Notes: generated from the letters alone by a model not told the origin. Shown: positions 10,746-22,654, numbered from the stretch's first letter. The stretch is 64,000 nt of DNA from Haliotis asinina (GCF_037392515.1 NC_090280.1:22449118-22513117); one strand, 5' to 3'. Translations and numbers: made by a program.

Positions 10746-12565
10746 AGTGTGTGAAATTTGTTTCCTTTTTTGTTTGGTTGGTTGGGTTTTTTTTCTTTGT
10801 TTCCATGACAAGACGTTTGACATTGAAATTGGAACAGAACCTTAAAACTGTTCACTATTACTTCACCAAACTTGGCATATGGATAGGCCTGGTGGTATAG
10901 TGACGCCTTCTTTTAGGTTTGGATTTCTGAATAAAATATTTTTGGCGTTTATATGGCAACAACTTTGACCTCGACTGACTTTGGTGGTAGTGTTCTTTCT
11001 AGGAGCAAAACTGTAAAACCTTACAAGCCTTCCACTCTGCCATCTGCACACAAAAACACTGGCATACAGTTGCGGGGGATATTGATGACTTTTGTCCTTA
11101 TGGTTTGTTCCTCTTGACAGCAGGGTAATTATTTAGAGAGATATTAAATCTACACAACTGAAGGAATATATAAATATTCCTTATAAACCTCGTTGCAAAG
11201 TGCCTACGATGCTTCTGCCCTTCACCTAACGAAGTGGAAGGAAGTAGTCCAGAAACGTCGTGTTGTAAATAATAAAGACATTGTAAATCCATACACGATG
11301 CAGTGGTTTCTCAGAAAGCTTCTCCACAGTGACCGACTCTTGGTAGACTTGGTGAAGGACTTCACTTGATGTACATCACTGTACTGTCATATCGCTGTAC
11401 TGTCGAGCAGTACATCACCATCAACAAAACCTTCTAACTTCAAACCTTGGCACACAGAAACTAGCTGTGGAATTCCTTGTTTTCTTTGTGTGTCATACAT
11501 AAAGGATTAAGAGATTTAGAAGCGTTAGAATGAAAAATTCTAAAACAGTGAATCACCATGTTTGAAAGGTATTTTTGACTAATAAGAATAAAGGTAACAG
11601 CTACTTGTGTTGCACTGCAACATAGCCGTTACAGACAATAAAATCGGTGATTTATGGATTAAGCCTGAGCCAAAGTGAATCAATGTTTTGCAATATGGAA
11701 AGAACTAGATGACATTGAAAACTCTGTATCTGAAAAAGTTAATACAGCTTCTACAGGTACAGTTAAGTTCTGAAGTGTTCCCAAAACGTTAGTGAAAAGA
11801 CACTGAGAGAGCTTTGAAATGAAAGGTCAAGGGCTGTTTGAGTATAGGTAGGTTCGATTCTCCTTCTATGAAAACTTGCTGAAGTATGTTGCATTTTTGG
11901 CATTCATGCCATAAATGGTAGATTATGTGACCAGTTTATATGCTTTGCTTATAATAGTCTCAGTGCTGTTGCCTTTGTTAGGTTCTTCCTCGTTGTTTCC
12001 CTTCATCATACACTTATAACTCATGTCACTTGCTTGTGGCACAGTCAAGCTCCCCACATCGCTCTTTGAAACACATTCACCTCTAACAACAATACACATG
12101 AGGATAAACCGGACAAATGGACAAAATACATGTGGCACGAGGGTGAAAATAGTGCATTCTTTACAAACTTTAGGTTACACTTTCACACTGGTAACTCTTT
12201 TTCCGAAAGCAGCTGATCACACAAAAACATACATGATGGTACATTTGCTTTAACAAATGAGAACACAAACGCTGTGGTGGGATTAGGAATTCAAAATATA
12301 AAGCATGAGAAATATGCAGCACTCAGAGCTCAAAGAGATCACAATGAAGAAAGACAGTTACGAACACTCTTCAAATATACTTTCAAATCCAAAACACATT
12401 CACAAGCTCTAACCCTAAATTATTTTGGGAAACATTTTCAACTAATATCACAGTTGCTACGGTTGATAAATTGGTATAAGAAGGTATAAGAAATATCCTC
12501 CGAAATATCAAAATATTACACAGACAAGTCTAAAATACTGCGAGTGAGTAGTTGGTTGCATGGCT
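10746..12565. other. Spacer between V1 and V2 cassettes of unit 1
   Basis: This 1.8 kb aligns throughout with 61.35-63.5 kb. It contains T-rich runs (TTGGTTGGTTGGG) and unique sequence. Open frames here are short and not conserved between the two copies. I see no exon. Confidence 0.5.
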
Positions 12566-12785
12566 GTTAACACTTAACAACATTCCATATATATGGCGAC
12601 GATCTGTAAATAATCGAGTCTGGACCAGACAGTCCGGTGATCAGCATCATGAACATACATATACGCAATTGGGATACGATGACATGTGTCAACCAAGTCA
12701 GAGAGCTACCCGATCCCGTTAGTCGTCTCGTACGACCAGCAATGGGTAATGAAGACCAATTCCTGCCCTGAGCTTCACATGTATA
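12566..12785 (+). repeat. SINE-like repeat copy
   Basis: It contains CTGTAAATAATCGAGTCTGG, ACCAAGTCAGAGAG and ATCCCGTTAGTCGTCTCGTA. The orthologous copy at about 63500-63700 shares its private changes. Confidence 0.75.
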
Positions 12786-12901
12786 CTTCCATCTTTAACT
12801 CCACAAAAGTACACGCATGCACACGCATTTATATATGATTAATTACGTTTTAGTTTAGGCGCATTCATTTACTTATCTACCGTTCTGTTAACTCCACTCA
12901 C

Positions 12902-13826
12902 GTGCTACAACGAGGGCCTGTCTACATCCAGTAACTTCCTGTCCAATGCTTCTGTCAACAGGTGGATGTGATCGACGTGATTACTTACATGCAATACTTT
13001 GACGAAATGAAGGCATAGTTTAGTCGTTCAAACTTCTTTAGTTGGTTTCACAAGATATGACAAAAAAGTATACATGAATGAGATGAGCGGACTTCCAGCT
13101 CAACCCCAGGGCCTTTCATGCGATAATCCTGCTCACGATCGTCCCTACACAGACAGTCGGAATGCCGGTCTCCACACTCACATCTCACGTCTCACGTACA
13201 GTATAGATGTGAGCATACATATATATAGTTTTTAACAACAATAGACAGGCAAAAATTCAACAAAGGACAGATAGAGAAACAATAGCACTTCCTTTTACAG
13301 TTGATGTGATGACAGACACAGCCAAGGGGGGTGACCAATAAAGGCCATAAATGTCATACACAGTAATTAATGGAAGTGACAGAGAGGAACAAGGTAACTG
13401 ACAAAACAATGTACTCTGCGGTAGTGATAAAGATCAAGATTGTAGATTGAATAATAATAACTAAATACCATATAGCCTGGCTACATAGCTTTTTGTCTGT
13501 AGAAATATTTGGACATGACTGTCCTGAAGTAGACACTATAACACTTCTTTGACAGTAGTAAGTACCAGCGTCCTGTACAGTGACATTGTAGATGGTAAAC
13601 CTCAGCTGTCTGGTGTATCTGATCCTGGTCCTGTAGCCGGTATGGCTGTTGTTGAGTCCCTCTAGTCGGTGTGAGCTAGGGATGACTACTAACAGTTTCT
13701 AAGATACCGAACCATTCATAAACACGGAGTATACTGAGCTAACATTCTCCTGGTTCATGGTTATGTTAACATCTTCACCAACACGTGTAACAGTGTATGT
13801 ATATCCAGTTGTCATGGAGGCAAGAC
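12902..13826 (-). pseudogene. Dead V-like Ig exon of the upstream cassette (unit 1, V2)
   Basis: The 5' part (13826-13550) encodes the V signature T-V-T-R-V-G-E-D-V and then M-N-G-S-V-S followed by TAG, where intact copies have A-E or S-V. It also lacks about 24 bp encoding the G-E-D-S-P-S region. About 600 bp of unrelated DNA (12953-13549) splits the exon just after the Y-Y-C region. The last part (12952-12902) still ends at the usual donor. Three independent lesions make it a pseudogene; its leader exon survives at 14090-14132. Confidence 0.8.
12953..13549. mobile_element. ~600-bp insertion inside the V2 exon
   Basis: The flanking coding sequence joins cleanly when these bases are removed (…GCTTC + TGACAGTAGTAAG). 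I see no terminal inverted repeats or open frame of interest, and no clear target duplication. It could be an unidentified non-autonomous element or a rearrangement. Confidence 0.45.
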
Positions 13827-14089
13827 CTGCACTCAAAACAAATATTACTCGTGAAAACAAGGCTAACAGTTGACATGAATATTCAAACACATTATTTAAG
13901 CTCGCTCAATATATTACAACTTGACAGATACATACCACATATACAGGCACGCAAACGAAATGTAAACCAGAAATTAACGTGTCAAAATATCTAGTTTCTC
14001 TCAAAACTATTTTCTTAGACGAAACTGGTTACTTATAAAAAGTCATGTAAAGCTCATTTAATGGGTTTTTTCAGCTGACGGGTACATAC

Positions 14090-14132
14090 CGCACACATGT
14101 AAGCCCCAAAAGAGATTGTGAGTCACAGACAT
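14090..14132 (-). CDS. Leader exon of V2 cassette (unit 1)
   Basis: ATG at 14132 opens M-S-V-T-H-N-L-F-W-G-L-H-V-C, ending in phase 1 before GTATGTACC. It is a 43-nt signal-peptide exon homologous to those of units 2 and 3. Its own V exon is broken. In phase it could splice to V1's acceptor at 9315, which would rescue it; this is speculative. Confidence 0.6.
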
Positions 14133-15288
14133 GGCTACTAGCGTGGTAAATTCATACTGACACATCACGCACCTTCACAATTGTTTTCAAGAGATGAAAT
14201 ATTTAGTCTCACTGGATAATATTTCCCTAGAAAAAATGGGTAACTTCCCGTTGCATTTAAACACATGCTTACGAGGTCTTAGCCTTGAATAATCAGTAAC
14301 TAGTTGTTTACATTCATATGGACAGACAAGTAACTTTGATGACAGACTACTCAGAAACCTACTTTTGGTAGGTAATGTCACAGCTATATCGCAGAGCGCT
14401 GTATATAATCGAGCCTGGACCAGAGAATCCAGTGATCAACAGCATGAGCATCAACCTGGTCAATCGGAATACCATGGTATTTTTCAACCAGGTCAGCGAG
14501 TCACCCGATTCCCTTAGTCAGACAGATTGTTTTATTCATTATGCGGGCATGTTTGTCTATAATACAGTTTACAAATACAGTTTACAAGTTTGAAGATATT
14601 GTGAGGGAATAATGCTGTCATATGGAATATTCGGCTGGAATAGGTAGTTGGCTATTATCAGTATCTTGTAGCAGTGAAAACTATTCATGTCGCATGTGCT
14701 GGTTTTTCTGACAAATGTGAAAAAATGAGGTTTTCAGTTTGAGTTTCAGGCCGACCATTACAGTGTGGACGGTACAATTCTGTTATTGGTAATGAGCCCT
14801 GAGAATGAGCCGTGAGACTTTCATCACCTCACAGAAATTAGGCAAGCAACACTTCAGTATACTCTGCTTTTCTCCGCTGCCTTTATTGTATTTTCTCAAA
14901 CCGGCCTGGATTGTCTCAACAAAGTCCCAAGTGCTGAAACTGCCACATGTTAAGACATTAATCGTAAGGTTGACCCGAGGGAGAAAAAAGTTCACTGACT
15001 GTAATGAGAAATTACAGGGATTCCACAGGAGCACAGAAGGGGACAAAAGGGGGCGTCTAGAGGTCCGACGACGAAAGTACAGTTTTAGTTGTTCTGTGGC
15101 CACAAATGCCGTTACATATCCCTAACCAATATCTATTGTCTATCTAATTAGCACATGAGTTCAATCCACGTGTAAACCTATTATCTAGTTTCATCCAGAG
15201 ATGACAGAACTGTTTTATTATGGTTTGCCGAAAGGGATACGCATTTTAACTGGGATAAGACTGAAGTGGTTGTTTTAAAAAGTGGTGG
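14133..15288. other. Spacer upstream of unit 1
   Basis: It aligns with 29.81-31.18 kb and, in its first part, with 46.55-47.1 kb. It holds a SINE-like copy (14377-14535) and unique sequence. The longer open frames on both strands at 14.78-15.12 kb overlap each other and look incidental. Confidence 0.5.
14377..14535 (+). repeat. Short SINE-like repeat copy
   Basis: It retains GTATATAATCGAGCCTGGAC, AATCCAGTGATCAACAGCAT and CAGCGAGTCACCCGATTCCC. Matching copies lie at 30045 and 46785 upstream of units 2 and 3. Confidence 0.65.
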
Positions 15289-17608
15289 TTACAATATGAA
15301 ATGTAATGCAAAGGATTCATTTTATGTCAGTTTTACAAACGGTTTTTTACTTGATTTGTATTGCAGTAATAACAATTCCTACTGGAAATTACTTCGGTTC
15401 TTGATTAAAGATTCAGGATCCATCATTTGTATTCCGCCTTTGAAACAAAATGATGCAGATGAAAATCCAACTTTATTATTATTTATACGCAGAAAGCAGA
15501 GAAACTTAATCAGTATTTTCAGTCTATATCTAGTATTAACGAAGTAAACACTGATTTGCCATTCTCTGACAAACGCACTGATTCTATTTTGGATTGTGTA
15601 ACTATTTATGTAAATGAAGTGTCTGATACAATCCAATGTTTACATCTTGAAAAAGCTTCTGGCCCGGACAGAATCAGTCATAAGTTTCTTAAAAGTGTAG
15701 CACATTCAATAAGTATTCCACTATGCATGTTATTCAATCAATCATTAAAGACTCGTATATAAATCAAGTATGAGGAAAGAAGCACATGTAAATCCCTTAT
15801 TAAAAAGGGCGACCGCTCAATTGTCTCTAACTATCGACCTATGTCCTTGATCAGTTGTGTGGGCAAGGTGTTTGAGACAGTGATGTTCAAACATCTGTAC
15901 AACTATTTTCATGTAAATCAATTATTATTATATAAGTACCAATCAGGATTTCAGTCTGGTCATTCAACTGTCCATCAATTATTTGAAATTTATGACCAAA
16001 TATGTGAGGCCTTAGATGATTAAAAACACTATTGTATGGTGTTTTGTGATGTCTCTAAAGCTTTTGATCGTGTGAGGCCTAAAGGTTTAGTGTTGAAATT
16101 AGAAAAGTACGGAATTCATGGTTCATTGTTAAATTGGCTAGCTGATTACATAAGTAATCGTTCACAAAGCGTCTTTGTAAATGGAGCCCTATCCAAGCCG
16201 AGGTATTTACAAGCTGGTGTCCCACAAGCTGATGACTTAGACTGCTTGACACGATTATTTGCTGATGATTCGTCGCTAGGCTTATCTTCTCGTGATCATC
16301 TATTCATTGAAAGAGAACTGAATTCAAACTTGGAATATCTTCTAAGTATCTGTTGAAAATTGGGCTTGGGCAAAGCGGTGGCTTATAACATATAATCCTG
16401 ATAAAACTGAGGCAACTATTTTCACCTTACATAGGAATATTGAGGCATTCAATCTCTACTTCAACGGGGTTCGTGTCTAAACCGTTGAAAATCATAAACA
16501 TTTGGGATTAACGTTTACAAAAGATTGTAAATGGTCTGACCACATTGATAATATTGTAAAAACAACTTCAAAAATGATATCTTCTCTACGTAAACTTAAT
16601 TTTTTATTACCGCGCTGTGTATTGAATAGAATTTATGTAATGTTCATAAGACCCCATTTCGAATATGCGTGTGAGGTATGGGATGGGTGTTCTCAATACC
16701 AACCAAATAGATTAGAACAACTGCAATTAGAAGCAGCAAGAATTGTAACAGGCTTACCCAAATATACACATCATGAACATATGTATTATGAAACTGGTTG
16801 GGAATCTTTAGCAGAGCGTAGGAGAAAGCGAAAACGTTGTCTTTTTTACAAAATACAGCATAATATGGCACCATCGTACCTTAATGATCTTGTTCCTGGG
16901 AAGGTAGCGTCTAAAAGTAACTATAATCTTCGTAACTCTGACGATGTCTCGCTTCCCTTCTCCCGTTTGAAGTTTTCTTATAATTCGTATTTTCCATCCA
17001 AAATTAGAATGTGGAATGAATTTCCAGTTGAAGTTAGAAAAGCGTGTCACTGAATTCTTTTAAATCAAATGTTGTTGTAACACAAAACACAGCTCCCAAA
17101 TACTTTGATTTTGGACCGAGAATCACTAATATCACCCTTACAAAACTACGCTACATGTGTAGTCAACTGAATTTCGATCTATTCCGTGCTGGCATAATAG
17201 ATAACCCCAAATTTTCTTGTATATATATATGTGAAAATTCTTATCATTACCTATTTGGCTGTCAACTATATACTCAACAGAGATCTACCATGCATGATGG
17301 TTAATTTACGCAGTGTTACCAATGTTACTATAAACTCTGAGTTACTGCTACGTGGCAATGCAGATCTGACTTATCATGCAAATCAAAACATATTTAAACT
17401 TGTTCAAACATATATTTGTCAATCAAAAAACTTTTCTTAATTATTGCAATTGCCCCAATCCTTCTCATCTTTCTGTTCTTGTCTGTCCATCTTGTATAAT
17501 GAATGTAAATAATATTATGTAAATACTACGGAGAAGGTGTTCTAAGTTGTACAACATGTACCCAATCCTTTTCTCATGAATAAAATATGTTTAAAACAAA
17601 AACAAAAC
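15289..17608 (+). mobile_element. Broken non-LTR retrotransposon (LINE), 5'-truncated
   Basis: The plus strand encodes, across several frames, reverse transcriptase pieces: K-A-S-G-P-D-R-I-S, S-K-A-F-D, L-Q-A-G-V-P-Q, F-A-D-D-S (catalytic motif), then H-F-E-Y-A-C-E-V-W-D and a C-terminal part. Frameshifts, a stop after E-A-L-D-D and a deletion between G-V-P-Q and the catalytic F-A-D-D inactivate it. It ends in an A-rich tail and is flanked by AAAAGTGGTGG at 15278 and 17609. The empty site survives at about 31175 in the unit 2 spacer. Confidence 0.85.
16502..17053 (+). pseudogene. LINE reverse transcriptase C-terminal fragment
   Basis: The longest open piece of the LINE, 183 codons. It begins G-L-T-F-T-K-D-C-K-W-S-D-H-I and contains I-R-P-H-F-E-Y-A-C-E-V-W-D and A-A-R-I-V-T-G-L, typical of the region downstream of the RT active site in jockey/CR1/RTE-like elements. 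It has lost the RT core and cannot act alone. Confidence 0.8.
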
Positions 17609-17619
17609 AAAAGTGGTGG

Positions 17620-18799
17620 TATTCCTTTGAGAAGAGGCAATTGGTATAACTGGAGTGAAATGCCTCGAGTGCGTGCCATTGTATATGTATTTGGGTATTA
17701 AATGCTTCTCCTAATATGTTTTTGTGGAATAAGCATATTTGATATGTGCTATTGAAAACAGAAGATCTTAAAGCTAACTGACCATAAACATGTCAAAGTT
17801 CACACTGGTAACGAGTATCCGGGCCCAGTATCTCTAAAGCCTAGAGAGCCATGCGTTGTGCGTTTATCTATATTGAATGTATATCTCCCAGGGTCAAATT
17901 CCCTGCCATATATGTCTTTGTGGAATACTTGGGACGCTCGTCGTTGCTTCGTGTCTAACGTTACTTTCTTCTAGTCCCAGAAGTCGTTACTGGTGCTATT
18001 CTATGTTAACTTTAATCTAATGGACATCTCTTTATTATTGCCTTTCCTTGGCACTAACATCAGGTTGATGTGGAACAGTGCAAACTTTATCATATGACTC
18101 ACATATTTAGCGTTAATGTTTGAGATTGTTCAATCAATACTGTTAACTCTATGCTGTTTTGTGAACATGTAGGTTGTGTGAACGTCCACCGTGTGTGATG
18201 TGTAGAGTATTAATTACACAATGTCATAACTTGTATACTTTTCAATGTCATCGTGACCATTGTAGAATATGTGGCAAATCTACATATGATGGTTAGGTTC
18301 TTTGATAGCTGATTGCTTTGTGAACATGCTGTTATGATGAATTGTAAACCATTCTGTCAATGCCTGACTACGTAGCACATCAGTCAGTTGCTGGCCGTTT
18401 ATTTACGAGGGGATATCAAGAAAGGTTTTAATTGTCACCAAGACGTTTTCATAGTAGAAACTTCAGTTTTGATTCTTGGTCCTTAAGACATGTTTACATT
18501 GTCACCATCCAGAGTTACACGTTTCTCCCAACATTTCTTGACCTTGTGTAGACCCCTTAAATAGACCACCTAATTTCATGGAAAACCAACACTCCGCCTC
18601 TTCAACAGTATCTTCAAAATACTATTAGGTGTGTAGTGTTTGATATTATATTGGTCAGTGTGTTCAGAAAGCGTAAGAGTTTAGTCTTTTTGATAAAACA
18701 GGTTAAAGCTGCTATACTGATTGAAAAACTGTGTTTTCACATTATCGATGTTGATGAAATAAAACATAAATTTTATGAAATGAAAATGAAAGGTACAGC
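17620..18799. other. Spacer between LINE and unit 2 3' end
   Basis: It matches 31.19-33.4 kb with large gaps. A small piece at about 18085-18130 matches the edge of the LINE fragment at 32900. No intact gene seen. Confidence 0.5.
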
Positions 18800-18805
18800 T
18801 TTATT
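18800..18805 (-). terminator. Candidate poly(A) signal of unit 2
   Basis: AATAAA on the minus strand about 500 bp after the stop codon. The matching AATAAAGCT in unit 3 (35990-35995) is at nearly the same distance. Confidence 0.35.
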
Positions 18806-19156
18806 GATTGATCAAAACTGTTTTTGCTAAATCAGTGTTGTTGATATACTGTGAGTAAAGTTCAAAGCTTTTCCTTACAAGTGCCCGCTTGCTGAAAGGA
18901 CATGCTTTTTGGTAACTTCATACATCACTGCTTTGTGCAAACATCAACGTTCGCTGGGTATGTAGAGGACAAGCAGGAACAAATCTCATATTTCTACAAT
19001 CGGTACAATCGGTTCAATCGGTACAGTCCTCTTTAAGAGTACCTCTGTAAAAGAGGCAACCGTGGAAACATTTTCTCTTATTGGGTGTGTAGTAAGTGGA
19101 GTACTCTTGTTTTTCCAGCTGAAATGATGAGCTAGCTGAGGTGTTAAACTGTATAG

Positions 19157-19370
19157 GTTCTGTGGAAGAAGTTGAAGAGTGGAGAGACGTATAGATGTGG
19201 AACTGTTCCGTCAGTTTAGGCTTCACCTGGTACTGTGGTCCTCTGTTGAGGAAGATGAAGAGTGGTGAGACGTGTAGACGTGGAGCTTAAATGTCAGTTT
19301 AGGCTTCACCTGGTACTGTTGTCATGTGCTGAGGAAGATGAAGGATGGAGAGACGTGTAGATGTGGAACT
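19157..19370. repeat. 83-bp tandem repeat over the end of the coding region (unit 2)
   Basis: About 2.5 diverged copies of an 83-bp unit. Each includes the codons for the last ITAM half (H-I-Y-T-S-L), the serine run and the TGA stop. Unit 3 has about 4.5 copies and unit 4 about 2.5. Confidence 0.8.
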
Positions 19371-19489
19371 GTTCCCTCTGGAGTAGCTCGTAATCATGTA
19401 GAGGTAAGACATCGTTGTTGGAAGCACGAGGTACATCACTGAAGTCACGGGATAATCTCGCTGCCATCACAGTAAGGTAGTCACCACAT
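19306..19489 (-). CDS. Terminal cytoplasmic exon with ITAM-like motif (unit 2)
   Basis: The exon starts in phase 2 after TTATAG and encodes 60 residues plus TGA. It reads C-G-D-Y-L-T-V-M near the start, then YELLQREQFHIYTSL, which is YxxL-x7-YxxL, the spacing of an immunoreceptor tyrosine activation motif. D-x0-Y precedes the first tyrosine. A serine-rich end (H-P-S-S-S-S) follows. Codon phase fits both microexons 2 and 3. The 83-bp repeats overlap its end. Confidence 0.75.
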
Positions 19490-19845
19490 CTATAATTACA
19501 ACATTACACTTATATTGCCCTTAATTTTGACTTGTCCATAAGTGCCCCTGCATTTTTCTTTCAAGTAGTGTGCAGTGGAAACTACCCCCTACTTCAACCA
19601 TGATCATACATTTCCTACCCTTTTTTAACAAATTGTGCATAAGTTACATAGATACAATTGTTACTTTTTCAGTCATTTCCACAGTTAATCTGTGAAGGCT
19701 TATGGTCTAAGATTTCTGAGGTAAGTTGAGTAAATGGTGTTTGACACCAAAGGCAACAACCGTTTATTTGAAGACTTGTTCTCTGGTTATTACGATGTCT
19801 GACATACGAGTCCAGCACTTAAGATGAAAAAGTAAAAACATGTAC

Positions 19846-19861
19846 CTGTTGTCCTGGTTCT
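19846..19861 (-). CDS. 16-nt microexon 3 (unit 2)
   Basis: Same 16 bases as in the other units (E-N-Q-D-N + AG), with TTGCAG acceptor and GTACAT donor. It lies about 360 bp upstream of the tail exon. Confidence 0.5.
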
Positions 19862-19999
19862 CTGCAAGTAAAATAAAAGACAAACTTGTACATTTCTAAA
19901 CGGATCGATTCGTCCACACAGAGTCACAGTAAAGAATAAGTCGCTTTTAGAATAGTCCATCAACATCACCAAAACCAGAACACTACGATTGAGCTTCAT

Positions 20000-20340
20000 T
20001 ATACTCATATGGGGAATCGAACCTGGGTCTTTGGCGTGAACACCTTATCACCTGGTCTACTAATCACTTCCGTACTAAATCCAAAAATGAAAACAGTGTT
20101 TACAAACTAAAATGAGGACAAAATATTGCAGCACGTGAAGGTGAACCACGGATATGCCCGTATACTGTTCGACGCTGCTTTCAGCAATATCCCACCAATA
20201 CTACGCTTGTCTGATATATGCCAGACTTGCCGATTACACCCACTGGTTGATATAATGAGCATCGATTTACGCAACTGGGATACGGTTGATAAACATGCAT
20301 GAGCATAATCAGACTGTAACCTGTTGTAACATGCATGGTT
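20000..20340 (+). repeat. Old SINE-like repeat with tRNA-like head (unit 2)
   Basis: The reverse strand carries GGTTCGATTCCCCATATG near 20010. The body with ATGAGCATCGATTTACGCAA lies near 20260. Orthologous to the copy at 360-720. Confidence 0.5.
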
Positions 20341-20464
20341 GTTGAAGATAGGTTGTGACCAGATCCTCCACGTTGTGGTAATATTGTGTTGGTTGTGGTG
20401 TGTTAGGAATTGGAGCGGGTTGACACTTACATTGCATGCAAAAATATTCATGCATTCTTTGTAC

Positions 20465-20581
20465 CTTTTATGTCCTTGCAGACAAGAACAGTGACTGCTG
20501 CCACCACAACTGCCACAGCAGTGAGCATAACGGAGTAGACAACTACGATGGGGACGATGTCGTCTACGTTTGCATCACCTT
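20465..20581 (-). CDS. Transmembrane exon TM2 (unit 2)
   Basis: A 117-nt, 1-1 exon reading E-G-D-A-N-V-D-D-I-V-P-I-V-V-V-Y-S-V-M-L, then the V/A-rich membrane span ending V-L-V-C-K-D-I-K. Open and conserved. I-K replaces V-K at the end. Confidence 0.75.
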
Positions 20582-21064
20582 CTGATATCAGACACACATA
20601 AGATGACACATATCTGTGTTAAGTATAACAATCAAAGTGACAATACAGCGACGTATTCACCATGGAGTATTTTCTTGTTCCTATTAAAGCATTAATCAAC
20701 TTTATGACATAAATAATGTTTTTAAACTGAGAAAATAGTATTTTTCTCTACAAGAACGGTAAAGCAATAAAGTAAGCAAGCCATGAATAAGGAAGAATCA
20801 CTTCGGATGACCGTTACAGCTGTCCAGACTAGCTGTCCCAACACGACCCATCACCAATTTCTGAAAAATGTCTTAAGTATTGGGACATCTAGAATATCAA
20901 CGAATTTGACTCTATTTACAATGTTATAGCTATTCTGTTATGGCTATTTCAAACTAAATAATCGGGGGTTTTGGTCTCTTTCCTTGGTTTGAGACACGAC
21001 TTCAGAGATTAGACAGTTCGAGCTACGTTTCATTATATCATACACGGCAGTTTGGGTTTCACAG

Positions 21065-21200
21065 CCCATGCACTGTCTGTAAATAATCGAGTCTCGACCA
21101 GGCAAGCCAGTGATCAACAGCATGACCCTCTATCTGCTCAAATGGGAACCGACGTGGGTATTGCAAGCATGGGTTGCTGAAGGCTATCTAGCCTAGATTT
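21065..21200 (+). repeat. SINE-like repeat fragment
   Basis: A degraded copy (GTAAATAATCGAGTCTCGAC ... GCTCAAATGGGAACCGACG) in the unit 2 TM2-microexon 2 intron, corresponding to 1478-1696. Confidence 0.6.
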
Positions 21201-21496
21201 TCAAATATCCTTCAGATGGGAGATAGTTCAAGCTACGTTTACTCGACATATCAGTACCCTATACGGCAGTTCGAGTTTCACAGTCGTTACACATCATGCT
21301 AGTTGTTAACCTTCAGACACCAACCTTCTATTTCCTGGTAGCTCCCATCGTTTTCATCTTCCCTGTGATACGACACCAGACTGATAAAAGTGAACATTGA
21401 TTGTGAGCATAATGAGAGGAAATTATTAAGCTGTGACACACTCTCAATTTATATCGCGCCCCAAATCGTGTATATTCATGCCTGGTTGGTTTGTTG

Positions 21497-21672
21497 TTTA
21501 ACGATACACTCGGCAATATCACAGATATATGTCGACGGTCTGTAAATAAATGGTTCTGGACCAGATAATCCAGTGCTCAGAAGCATAAACATCGTCACCA
21601 TCCCCTAGTCAAATTTCTGCGACAAGCATGGGTTGCTGAAAAACAATTCTAAATTGGATCTTCACGGGTACT
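21497..21672 (+). repeat. SINE-like repeat copy, internally deleted
   Basis: The same deleted form as at 1983 and 38780, starting at AACGATACACTCGGCAATAT. Confidence 0.65.
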
Positions 21673-21733
21673 TACACCTGTGTGGTGATGAAATATTTAT
21701 TCACCTTACATGAACATTGACGAGCATACTCAC

Positions 21734-21755
21734 CGATGACGAGCACATCCTCTCT
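21734..21755 (-). CDS. 22-nt microexon 2 (unit 2)
   Basis: E-R-G-C-A-R-H + CG, identical to unit 1, flanked by CAG and GTGAGT. Confidence 0.55.
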
Positions 21756-22159
21756 CTGAAAGTTTAAAGTGTGTGGAAACAATTATGCATACAAACGTAA
21801 AGTAAATATGCGTACAAACTTTTACTTTCATCACGGATGTTCTATTGTGCACATCTGTATATACCACACCCGTACATTGCACACTGATGTTATTATTTTC
21901 CTCTACTTAGAAGTTAATGAGTATAAGAGATACTTTACATCAAACGGCATGCGTTTCAGTATGGTCAATCACTGCTCATAGTTGTCAGAATTTGAAAATG
22001 CTTATACACCTTTAGTTTTGTATGTTGACAGCTTACCAAAAGTCCAAGACTGATTTTCAGACATTGTACATAACACTACCCCTTTAATGATTCGTATGAC
22101 TTGTTTAACGTCATCTGAATCAACTGACGTGGCGTACAACAGTGACGTCCTGCACCAAC

Positions 22160-22215
22160 CTGCTATCTCCTCGTAGCCTCCGTCTGTGTCTGCGTCACGG
22201 GTGTATGTGACAACG
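22160..22215 (-). CDS. Cytoplasmic YEEI exon (unit 2)
   Basis: 56 nt, phase 2-1, V-V-T-Y-T-R-D-A-D-T-D-G-G-Y-E-E-I-A. R replaces the G of unit 1. The acceptor is GGCAG here rather than CCCAG, and the downstream intron lacks the quick stop seen in unit 1, so splicing rather than read-through is likely. Confidence 0.65.
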
Positions 22216-22632
22216 CTGCCGGGGGGAAGGAAATGTAGAAAGTGGTCGGAATCAAGGATATTTTTAAAAAAAATCCGCTTTCCTTAGACACAGAATCTTG
22301 CAAAGGACAAAATAGTTGTAACAGTTAAATCCATGAATGTGCTCACAAAAAGGGTAAGCACGTTCTGAGTTATGGGTAGTTAATGATCTTCTAACATTTG
22401 CCTGAAATGTCAAAAACTGTGATACCAGCAGCTCATTAGCGATGTGCTATTAATTCAGATTGGGTTCAATATTCTATATATACTGCTACTGATTAGTGTA
22501 GCATAGCCAATCAAATCACTGTGTTTGTGATTAAGTATTTCTACAGTAACTTGGAAAAATAGCAGATACTACCAAGTTTTAAGTCCGGTGTTTAATCATT
22601 TGTCTTACTTGTACTGGATAGCAGGTACTCAC

Positions 22633-22654
22633 CGATTAAATGTATATCCTTTAC
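22633..22654 (-). CDS. 22-nt microexon 1 (unit 2)
   Basis: CAG|22 nt|GTGAGT, reading G-K-G-Y-T-F-N + CG. This is the most diverged copy: K for R and Y for C, with length and splice sites kept. Confidence 0.5.

Larger units (their letters stand above)
1..14132 (-). other. Ig-receptor gene unit 1 (locus; 3' end outside window)
   Basis: This span holds one copy of the repeated three-Ig membrane receptor gene, read from high to low coordinates. Visible exons in order are: a dead upstream leader/V cassette (14132-12902), leader+V1 (9355-8974), C2 (8126-7827), Ig3 (5792-5526), TM1, microexon 1, YEEI exon, microexon 2, TM2 and microexon 3 (242-227). The terminal ITAM-type exon should lie just left of base 1, because the first bases match sequence that lies directly upstream of that exon in units 3 and 4. 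All visible coding exons from V1 onward are open and keep phase. The protein is inferred to be a cell-surface receptor; ligand and function are unknown. Confidence 0.8.

Noticed and set aside
14783..15125. Overlapping 106-codon frames on both strands
   Set aside because: Each mirrors the other, neither has recognisable motifs, and there is no matching open frame in the paralogous unit 2 spacer.
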